From Symsagittifera roscoffensis (lineage: Eukaryota; Xenacoelomorpha; Acoela; Convolutidae), in assembly GCF_963678635.1 (NCBI RefSeq), contig NC_087067.1, positions 24,187,547 through 24,251,546 on the forward strand: a DNA stretch of 64,000 nucleotides. The letters are read 5' to 3'. This document shows positions 22,707 through 33,500 of the stretch, piece after piece (position 1 is the first letter of the stretch; each line of letters starts with the position of its first letter). The position numbers and the translations under genes are program-made. Under the pieces are notes generated by a model, which was not told where the DNA came from, searched no databases, and saw only the letters and a list, made by a program, of their open reading frames with translations.

Positions 22707-24491
22707 GCCGACAACTTGGATCCCTACACCGCTCAAATTCCCACCCAACCAACCTCACCACTCCAATTACAATAATTCCACTTTTTGCTTTCCCGCCACC
22801 CGATTTTGCAACCATTAATGTAACATCAGGCATGAATTCAGATACTAATTCACAAATCTCAGTTTTATACTCCACTTCACAACTCAATAACCCGAATATT
22901 GAAACCCCCGATATTTCCATCCAATCATTTTCACACCAACCCCTCAATTTTTTCCCAACCCCCTTTTCAACCAATACTACCAAATAACCCTGTCCCAACC
23001 AATTCTACACCCTCTTATGCTTCCCAAGTCACTCCAACCTACTCTTCACTTCATTCAGACCGATCATCCAATTCTCCAGATACCCCCCAAACCTCCCCAG
23101 AACTAGATAATTTTATTACCCTACAACAACAAACCTACCACCTTGACACCCCCACTATAAACCAAATTTCATCCACAATAGATTCATCCAACCCACCTAC
23201 CCCTACACCCTTTTCAGTTTATACCGAATCATTAGCACCATCATCCACATCTACTGAATCTTCACTCAGCACTAATAGAGCTTATCGCACTTTTAAAAGA
23301 AAGTTCCCAAACCATCCTTTCCCAGCAAAACCAGGAACAGCCCGTGAATATATAAATCATCCAAATCACACTAACACGAAAGAATTTTTAGCTATCACCT
23401 TACCCTCATTTCCACAATATACCTTAAACACCCCTCACGACACTAACGATACACGTAGTTTTGTAGACGATCACGTTTTAATGCCTACCCTTCCTTGGAC
23501 CTCATATTATCATTTTACTAATCCCCTTTGCCTACCTTTATCTAACACTCACATCGATATAGAACGAAATAAAGACATGCTATATCGACTCACTACACCA
23601 CTAACACCTAGACAATTTACTTACATCGGATATAAAAAGTCACTAAAAACATTTACTGCACCCCGAGCTAACGAATATACGCTAGAATATTATGATCATA
23701 ACATCATCCGAACTAACCAAGATCAATTTTTAGACGATGATCGCTTCGCTAACCCACAAATCACAGAAAAATTTTTCATTAAAACACTATATGTATTTAC
23801 ACTCAATATCTTTGATCGCAAATTTGACCACATCATTTCAGAAGCACTAACAGACACACAAGCCTACGAAAGTTTTAAAGAACGCTTTCAATTATTTTCA
23901 CTAACCTTTCATTTCCTTGCACCACATGAACGAGATTTGCACTGCTCACACGATATTATGTTACGCACTAAACAAACTCACACATATACATATTATCGTT
24001 TTATACAAAATCACTTCGACCTACACACTCCCTCCAGACAACCACACCACCGTTTTCAATTCATCAAATCCAAATACACCTCACCATTCTTTCTTAACTT
24101 CACATATTGCATTAAAGATACTAACCTTCATGGTATTCTTCGAAATTACGACCCCATAACCCAAATGTATATTTTTTGTCCCATCACGAAGACCTTCAAC
24201 GCAGAAGAATCCCGACCCTTCCTTATCCCACACGAATTTGTTCAACCAATAGAAATCCCCATATTAGAATTCATCCACAACACTAAATTCAATCACAAAT
24301 TATATAATCTCATCCAAAACACACCTTATGAGTTTGCAGTTGGCACAGAAGAACTAACAACCATTAAAGCACTTCAATTGCTTTGGCCACTGCTTCAAAC
24401 TAAAAATATCATCCGCATCTTAGCAAAATTACTAACAACTTCCGACCTCATCCACGACATCTTTCCCCACGGTTTCTTCCCCGACGACTAA
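22703..24491 (+). CDS. Post-env ORF copy 2, 530 aa, unknown
   Basis: Same layout as at 16329-18117: ATGA overlap with env, a 94-codon frame (22703-22987), and the long frame with first ATG at 22899 ending TAA at 24491. Substitutions against copy 1 are few: Ile to Thr in the Pro-rich part, Gln to Pro near residue 286, Ser to Pro near residue 396. The frame shift between the two frames is shared. The candidate intron follows at 24495-24573. Confidence 0.65.
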
Positions 24492-26100
24492 CAGGTAAGT
24501 ATGAATTATACATATTATTAACTAATTAAATTAAAATTAGAAACTAACCATTCTTTATCCATGTCTTCTTTAGAATTTTAGCCTTCATCCAACGATCATC
24601 TGAAAAATTCACAAAAGAAAAATCAAAAATAGAAAACTTCTTCAAACTGTTTAAAACTCTATTAATTTTTTGCACCAAACAATTAAATAAAAATAATACC
24701 AATGCAGTAATTTAATTTATAAATTTTTCCCCACAAGCAGTAAATCTAATAATGATGAAAATTTGTAACTTAATTTTCCCCAACAACTAGCAGTAAATTT
24801 GAATTTCTATGTAATAAATTGATAAAACGAAAATGCAGTACTAATCTTTTGATATTTCCATTCATTCGCACAAAAATTCTATCCACACTCGCACAGCTCG
24901 CCCACGAAGAATTGTTTAAATAATGATTTTCAGTTTCAAGCTTTCACAATCAACAACTCTAACACGCGATAACAAGTTTCAAACTTTCCTTTAAACCGGT
25001 TGGAAAGGAATTATATACTAAACAACACTAACCAACGCAGCTTACTAACCACCACAAATCATAGAATAACAGCATGACTAAGACAAGGAAACCAACGGTA
25101 CCCAAACCGGATTAACCCAGTTTAAAACTGGATAATTTATTCTTTTGAAGACTATTATAAAGTCTAAGAAAGAAATAATAAAACACAAAAAAGTCGAAAG
25201 ACAAACCCATACCACAAACAATTTGATTTTTGAAAAAAGGACACAACCAACAAAACATAAGAAAAACCACAACAAACATTATAAAACGTTGTCACATAAC
25301 AGGACCTCTCACAAACACCGCATGCAATCATACTCCCACTCCTGGCCTAACCCACCAGAAGAGGACGTCCTGAGCATGGTCTATAGCCGGCCTAACACAC
25401 CGTGCTACATCCACGCTTTGTGACCACACTCCTATTTTTAATAAGAGCTACTCAAGGGTGAGTAACTCTTCAAAATAACTGAACTAAAACAAAAAGCTTT
25501 TGTGAAAACAACGAACCAAATTCATAATTAAAAAACATTAAACTAATAAAAGTTTTATAAAATGTAAATTATATTATGCAATATATAGATCAGCATACAA
25601 CACCAAGGACGAACATCCAAAGACAAAACGACCCCACTACACTCGAAAAAGAATGGCCAACCACAATCGATATGCCGCTCACAATCACAACTCAAAGGAT
25701 TTAGAGTACGACTTGACTTCGCAGAAAAGGACTTCATTGAACTAGACCAATGACCACCTCGATGTTCAAGTATACGTACAGATCCGAGTAACCAGGAATC
25801 CCCTCCATGCACAATCTCCACGCCATTCCCAGACAAGGTCAAACACAAGAAGTTCTCTACATGAAACAGAAAAACCTGACATAGCCAACCATTCTGAAAT
25901 CAGATTTGAGTTTGTTGCGGAAACACAGTCGTTGTCACAAGAAGACACAACGCTTGATGTCCCTAATTACAGCGTCCTGGAACTTCTCTAACAAGGGAAA
26001 CAGGAAAAGAAATATGATGTTCGCCAAATACCAACGTCCATCATCCATCCTTCAAATTGCAGAAAAACTATTCTAAAAAACTCTGTAAAACCCGGATGGG
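24492..26100 (+). other. 3' region copy 2
   Basis: Repeat of 18118-19726 with single-base changes near 25291 and 25413. It holds the candidate intron, the short gcagtaaat repeats and the AUG-less frame at 25743-25991. Nothing else is seen. Confidence 0.6.
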
Positions 26101-26511
26101 TGGAACCTGATCTAAACTACATTTTATGATTGGATAAATTAGATATTTTACCAATGTAAAGTATTTAATATTAACCAATCATGATCCATCTGACTAACAA
26201 TCCACTTATTTGTAAGTGCTGAAATTACTTGTAATTTCAGCACCAGAGAGATTTGAATTTAACTTAGAAATTAGTTGGACTCTCCCGAGAACTTCAGCAG
26301 CCGCAATAAACCAGTATACCCTAGATCTATTGAGCCTAGCAGAGACTAGTTAAACAACCTGAGACTAGATAAGTATAAGAGTAAGATTAGGATCGGTATT
26401 AGACTAAGAAGTTGCACGAATCTATCCGGCCGAAAATAAGATAGCGTGACGAGCAGACGGTGTATCCTATCCGAAATTACTCTATGAGTTAACCACATCG
26501 GTCCTAACTCA
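26101..26511 (+). repeat. LTR, last copy, with target duplication at 26512-26515
   Basis: Same 411 bp as 19727-20137, including the palindrome (26216-26243), then ACTG and the right flank. Confidence 0.92.
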
Positions 26512-26900
26512 ACTGGAACAATGGACCATCCATGGAATCAGGCCACTTGGCCGCATGAAACGGTAATTCACCGGCCTCGATCCTATACCAAGGTCGCATT
26601 AAGTAAAAACCAATTTTGGACAATCTTAGATAAAAATCCCACATTTTCATGACCATGGATTTTTCGCATTCTCACGCTTTGGGAATCATTGACTTGACTT
26701 TTTGAACAAAATTAAATTGATTCATTTGAAGCTGATAACAAAGATTATTTAACAAAGGCGCTGCAGCCAAAAAGCCAGGTCTAGAGCCAGGTCTAGGGCG
26801 CTGCAGTAGAGCCAGGTCTAGGGAAAGTGCAGTACAAAAGTACCGCCCCCTCATCCATCGAAGGCAAAAAACGACAGTGCGTTACTTCGCCGCCCATTTG
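26512..26900 (+). mobile_element. Right part of the decayed host element with LTR-like remnant
   Basis: The reading frame that stops at 1250 seems to resume here, since joining across ACTG leaves it open to near 26650, but no conserved motif is clear. The segment 26660-26850 resembles 230-430: both have tgattga...tgac, ATTTGAAG, ACAAAG, GTCTAGGGAAA and an AAAA-CCCC run. This fits old LTRs on both sides. Confidence 0.45.
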
Positions 26901-27349
26901 ACATTGTCATTTGAAAATTAACGTCTGCAAGAGAATGTTCACGTCTCACAAAGTTCGATTAGATTAAACTACTCAAGACTCATTAATACTAAGAAAAAGC
27001 GTCAATTTGAAAATCTTCTGAAAAAGTTTTTAAATGTAATTTTTTTCTGCAATCTGGCAGTTTTAACAATAATTTAGCAAATTATGAAGTTCATCAAACA
27101 GATCTTACAGAAAATTAAAGCGAAGAATGCAGGAGAAGAGAGGTAACTTTTCTCTGTTTGAGGTTCAGTATTCAAACCACTTGTACTAAAAGAAACGTTG
27201 GGGTTCAAAATTCAAGTATACTAAAAAAATGCCCATTTAGACGCTAGTAAAACATTGCAAAAATATAAATTTTGGCAGCTATTTGACAGCTTTGGCAAAA
27301 ATTTGGAAACTTATAAGACTCATTCAGCAAAGTTTAAATAGAATGAAAA
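26901..27349. other. Intergenic stretch
   Basis: AT-rich, with no frame of interest. It lies 3' of the protease gene (minus strand). No AATAAA on the minus strand is obvious in this interval. Confidence 0.5.
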
Positions 27350-27503
27350 TCACAAGTTCAATAGAATAGTTTTTACTATCCAGTGTTTGTGGTGTGGCAG
27401 TCTGGCGAAGTAGCTGCCAGCATTGCAATGTGTCCCTGGAGTGACCATGTCTGGCATCCGTCTGGTGTAACTCCCGATGCCATAGAGACACTCTGGTTTG
27501 TTA
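27350..27503 (-). CDS. Serine protease exon 5: C-terminal strand and helix
   Basis: Acceptor GCAACAG before 27503. It encodes ECLYGIGSY, then HCNAGSYFARL and a Trp-containing helix, and stops TGA at 27350-27352. This is the usual G-I-x-S-x-G ... C ... V-Y-x-R-V ... W-I end of the S1 fold. The plus-strand frame 27383-27565 is its shadow. Confidence 0.82.
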
Positions 27504-30500
27504 CTGTTGCACTATTCGGCCGCAATCATTTTAAATCAACTCATTTCAATTCAAATCTTGTTTGATGATTTATTCAATAAATCAAAAATTGCACTACCCT
27601 TTGGAGTTTGTGTTTATCATATTCTTCTAATTTTCTCCCAAGCTCTCTGAGTAGTAATAGGTTTTGGAAGGGAACCCCCCCCCCCCTCAAAGATTCGACC
27701 CCTTGACACTCTAAAGAGTCCCCTTTTGCACCATTTTAAGACATCCATTTTTGATCGAAAATCAAAAAAATTTCTAAAAATGCCTTGAAGTTACTAAAAG
27801 CGATAGGTCAAACAATTCCACAAAATACCCTAAAACGTAATTTTTGGCCTATTTTTTTTTCTTCAAAAAATACTTACGGCGCACAAATTGTTGTCAAAAT
27901 AGTGTCTTTGTTGTCATAATGTTTTTTCCATCACCTCCTTCTTCGAGAAAATCATTGGTACGTGCCTGAACTGAATGTATTCAAGAAAAATGTTTCGAAA
28001 TGAAAAGATTGCAGATTCAAATTGGTTGACTGAGAAATGCGGAAAAACTCACGTGAAAAAAACTGTCCTTCTTTTCTCGTACCATGAATGAAATAAAAAT
28101 TACTTATTGAAGTGGACTCAAATGCCAAAGTGTATTATTGCGGTTGATCTATGTCTGTATATGAGTTAATAATCATAAATTGTGCCTTGAACGTGTAAAG
28201 AGGCCCCCCACTGTCGCCGTGACACACTGATGAGTCACCGAAGAGGGGGCGGGTGCAAATGTTGTCTTCTCTGCACCTCTGTGGGGGCTTAACTCTATTG
28301 GGTAAAATCTGGTAGAGTGATTCGAAGAAAAACACCTCCTGAAACACGACAACAATAATAACTTTAAATCAATTATCGACTCGCATTTTTTGTTAATTTG
28401 AGGAGAATAAAGATTGAAAACAGGAAATATTCAAAGATTCAAATATTCAAAGTACTGAAAAACAATGTTGTTTTTTTTAAAAAAATGAATTTTGAGCTTA
28501 AACAAAAAATCGGTAATTATTGGGATGCTTTAATTTCATGTAACATTATTGAATTGTTTCTACTTTTAAACAAATTCATTCACTCTTTAACTGATCAATT
28601 TTTTCCGACAAAGACCCTACTAAAATGAAAGCACGCATGGATCTCAAATAAAACAAGACTGCTCTTATCAGGGCGAAGCCCTGAATGTTCCGACTGCCTT
28701 TTAAATTGAGCATAAAACAAATTAAATCTAATAAAAAATAAATTAGTAATTAAAAAAAAATTAAGTTTTTTTTTTGTAAAAATTATTCCCCTTGATGCCA
28801 TTTAAAGTACAAAGTGATAGATTTTGCTTCTATTAACAAACCAGTTATGGCATATAAGCTTCCTTTAACCAATTAAGAACGGTTTTTAAGGCGGATTAAA
28901 TCTCCGCGTACGCTTTAATAGCGCGAAATAAATCGCGCATTAATTGTCCCAAATTGCCCAAAATGGCAATATTTAAACCCCCATAACTTTGCAAACAAAA
29001 AATCACAAGTGAAATATCTTTTCAAATTTAAGCTCAAGACAATAATAGCTTGTGAATGATTTAGAAAAATTCCGTCAAAAATGGTTAATTCAAAAGTCGA
29101 AATTTGTCTGAAGAAAATACCCACCCCGAGCACAAATATTCCGTCACTTTCGTTACGAAAGTCAGGACAATAAGAAGTTTTTGCAATAAAGAGCATCGGC
29201 TATGCAAAAATTACAAGAAATTCCCAACTACTGAGTTAAGACAATTTATCCACAAAGGAAAGTAGCAACACATGAGCTGTTCAGATCTTCACGGAGAACC
29301 GCTGTTGTGCCCTGGTTAAAATTTACATGCAATTTTTTGTCTATTTTTGGCTATTTACTGGAAACAGAGCCATGTATGAGAACCAGGTCAAAAATTTATA
29401 GAAATTATTAAGAAAAGCAAAATTTGGATAGCATGGAAATCAATTAAAATCTCAAGGCAAACATAATCCTAAAATATTTTTAACGGTTTTTAATGAATGG
29501 TTTGCAGAAATTGGAGAAACGCAAATACAGAAAGGCCGAGTGCACAACTTTTAAATTATTTTTTATTAGATAGAGAAAGAACTATCTACAGATATAAATT
29601 TTGAAATTAATATTAGAACATTAAAGAAGTCAGCAAAACAGCAGCTTTTCTTGAAAGTGACTCAAAAGAAAACGTTTAAATTAACTTTAAAGATAAATGT
29701 TCACAGGATCTTTTTGGACAGAGTAACTATGTATTAAGCAAACTTTCGCTTACACTGGACAAAATACCCGCTTTAATGAAAAAACGATGACTCCCAGATA
29801 ATCTAACAATCGGAAAAGTATTGCCAATTTGAAAAAAATAGACGACATAATTTTATCTATATATATATGAGACAATCAACTCACCGGACAGCTAAAAAAA
29901 CAAGCAGTCATCATTGAATCCGTTTCTGAACGCAGATGGCGAGCACATGAAAATACTTTGTCGGTGGGGGTTTTTATTGTTACTCTCTTCTTAGTAGCTT
30001 TTGAAACGCGTGCAATATTAACTATTGTTCCTACTTTCGAAGAAAAAAGATAATCTTTTTGCTTGGAATCGTTTTTTAATAGTCAATTTTTTGACTTTTT
30101 GCTTGAACGTAGTTAAAGAAATATTATGTACACCATCTAAAATATATTGTTGTCTGGAGCTCAAAAGTAAAAAAAATAAACTGTGATCTTTTTCCTATAT
30201 AGTAGTATGGGGGCTTGAAAATGGTAAGTTTGGCCAATTTGGGAAAAGCAACGCGCGAAATGTTGCGTTCCTATGACACGCGTAAAGAGCGGATGAAATC
30301 GTTTCAATTAGAATTGAAGCAAAATCATTCGATCTTACTGTTATGATAAAGGACGCTAAATACATACCCTTGTACTTCACTTTAGCGCGTGGGGGATCAA
30401 ATTGAGGAAAAAATGAAACAAGACTGCTCGTATCAGGGCGAAGCCCTGAATGTTCCGACTGCCTTTTAAGGTTTATGGAGCAGTAATAACATTAAAAAAT

Positions 30501-33500
30501 TCAATGAAATAAAACAAAAGAAATTTTTTTTTTCTAAAATGTGAAATTTTTTAAATGAAAATCATCCCCCTACACGCCATATAAAGTAAAAAAGGATAGA
30601 TTTCGCTCCTTGTAACAAACCAATTATGGCAAATAAGCTTCTTTTAACTAATTTGGAACAATTTCTAAGACGGATTAACTCTCCGCTTACGCGTTAATAG
30701 CGCGAAATATATCGCGCGTTAATTGTCCCAAATTGGCCAAAATGGCAATCTTTAAACCCCCGTAACTTTACGAAAAATGATCACAGGTAAAATATCTTTT
30801 CAAATTTGAGCTCAGGACAACAATACCTTTCCAATGATATAAAAAAATCCGTCAAAAATGGCTAGTTAAAGAGTCGAAATTTGTCTGAAGAAAAAAAAAC
30901 CCACCCCGAGCACAAATATTCCGTTACTTTCGTATCGAAAGTCGGAACAAAAACAAACTTTTTTTCTTTTTTTTATTATTTAATCCTTTGTTCAACCAAA
31001 AAACGTGCAGCCTTGTTATTCTTATTTCATCCTTTCCTCAACCAAAAAACGAGCAGCCTTGTTATTCTCACTTCATCCTTTGTTCAACCAAAAAACGAGC
31101 AGCCTTGTTTATTATGTTTGAAGGTGCAAAATGATGGTTATGCACACCTGAAGTCTCGCTGGGAATGAGGTGCTGTTGGTGGCGGAAGTCATTCCCATGC
31201 CACAGGATCCGAGCAGGGTCTTCTGAGACACATCTGGACTGTGGTCACATATGGGGATCACTTCCGAGTCTGGGTGGGAGATTGGCCTTGTAAGTCTCAG
31301 AAGAATGATGTCATTTAAAGGAGCCAATGTCAACAGAAACCTAAATCATCATTTAAAAAACATGAAAATAGTGAAATGCGATGGCACAATGCTTTATTTG
31401 CTATTGGACTCTTTTTGACTTAGGAAGACGGATAAGTTACAATTGACCACAACTTTATAATAGATGAGCGAATTCAGAGTCCACTACAGTTTTTAGTAGG
31501 AAGGAAGATGTGCGAGCTCAACCAATTAAGAAAACTGCCCCTTAAAACGTCTCTGATAAGTGTTGATATAGACTTTATGTATGTTTTTACAAAGTCCTTT
31601 TTTTATTTCTCAGTATTTTTAGCAAGATGTTTTGCAAACTTGTAAAAATGGAGTGGAAAATTAGCTTCGTGTATTTTTTGCGCTGCAAATCAGGTACCGC
31701 AAATAAACGTATTTGTGGTCGAGATATTTTTTTAGCTATGATGAAAAATAATCAAAATAACACCTGCTGTCGAGAACTTCTTCTCAAACTTCTCATGACT
31801 TATTAGCATTATACTTCATAATTAATCTAAATTAGATCCAATAAAAATACTGTTATTCGCAAGATTCTTCCTTTTCAAGAGTTTCTGATTAATTTCATTA
31901 AGACTAAATTTGATGATTTTCATTTGCTTCCTCTCATATATAAATTTGGTTAATGACTTGAATTTCCATAAGCCATTTGTACAGTGAGATATGATATGTT
32001 CCCCAAAAAAGCGCCAAAAAGTGGTGATAACCTTATCTACAAACCACGAACACTCAGTATGTCAAAATGAAGAAGAACAAAACCTATTTTGTACTGGACA
32101 CATCACAAAATTTAATGCTTCAAATTTGACACAATTTGCTTAAAGAAAATTTTATCAAGGCTTTCCTTTTCTTATCACATCGATGCATGAGAAAAACAAG
32201 GAGGAGAATGGACGATCTATAACTAATCTCTTTGTAGCGAAAAGCTCTTTCAAGCATGTCGCCTCACCACCGCAGTTCTGACCCCCTGGCGCCTATTTTT
32301 GATATACCCAGTCTAGCTTCATACGGTGGATCTTCAGCTCAAGACCGCCTTGGCTTTTACTCCCAGGAGGCCCTCCAACGCACACACTGATACAAAATTG
32401 ATACAAATTGATGCAAACATTGATACTGCTTTCGGAGTATCGGATAAGGAATCTCTAGGTCCTTGTGGCGACAACTTTACTGCTAAGAGCATGATCTGGG
32501 GAGCGCTGGTGAAGTGGTTACGTCTCCGCCTCTCAATCGAAAGGTCGGATGTTTGGATCCGTGTTCTTTGGATGAGGGTGAGGCCCAGGAAAATAATCAA
32601 AAAAAATTGCATGTAGATCTTAAAACAAGGCACAACAGCGGTTCTCCGGGAAAAGCTGAGGAGCTCGTGTGATGGTCCTTTCCTTTGTGGATAAACCGTC
32701 AAATTCTGTTGACAGTCGTTTCCTTAGACACAGAATTCTGGTACGTCTTCTAAGGTCCAGGTCATTGCGCCTCTAAAAACAGCTCTCTTCAAATTGAATC
32801 CATGCTCGGCAAATGGCAAATTTGATAGCCAAGAAGAGGCTCCTGATTTCTCAAAAGTTAGATCAAAACATCTCTTTGTAGTGGTAATTTCTATGGCTTC
32901 TGTGCTTTTGTTTTTGATAGGAGTCCTGTCATATTTGTTAATCGATTTCATTGTCTCTTCGATGTATTCCAATACACTTTACACTATTACCCGCACTGGA
33001 GTTTCATGGATAAAAATTGATTATACTAAGTTTTCATTGACAGTCTCCTAAAAATTCAAAAATAATCGATTATAATCGATTCAAACGGATTGTTATATTC
33101 TTCTTTGTCAAATCAATCAATTCCATTTTAGCCGCTGATTATGGCAAATGAATTATGACAAACTTTTAGTTTTCAAAACAGTGCAGAGTTTTCAAAAATT
33201 ATCTGCACTCACAATCGGTCCATAATGAATTAGGGCAACCTAATTGGTCTTATTAATTCTGTAAAGAGCTCAAATTTTGACACTTTGATATTATCAGCCT
33301 AAAATTTGTAGTTTGTCAATATTTTGTATACAAAAAACAATTCTAGACCAATTAATGGGCACTCGGAAATTCAGGGCTTTGACCTGATACGAGCAGTCTT
33401 GTTACGTTATTCGTTTGTACTTGTTTTGGTCCAATGAAAATTTAAAATACCAAATTTGTCACCCGCTTGACATTGCGTTTTGATTTCTGGACATTGCTTA

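Larger units (their letters stand above)
14102..26835 (+). repeat. Tandem duplication, two 6374-bp-period units
   Basis: Unit 1 is 14102-20475 (including 14 nt of filler) and unit 2 is 20476-26835. Each contains env from codon ~130 on, the 530-aa ORF, the 3' region, one LTR and about 324 bp of right flank. Only about seven to ten single-base differences are visible by eye (for example at 15901, 16216, 16722, 17379, 17709, 18917 and 19039). The duplication is therefore very recent and happened after insertion, since it carries host flank. An assembly artefact cannot be excluded. Confidence 0.9.

Noticed and set aside
27383..27565. Plus-strand 60-codon ORF
   Set aside because: Opposite strand of protease exon 5, which has family motifs and a phase-correct join.
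28173..28355. Alternative minus ORF over exon 4
   Set aside because: Different frame from GDSGGPL; shadow of the protease exon.
32498..32571. A functional tRNA gene
   Set aside because: A and B boxes are present but the acceptor and T stems do not pair and a SINE tail follows.
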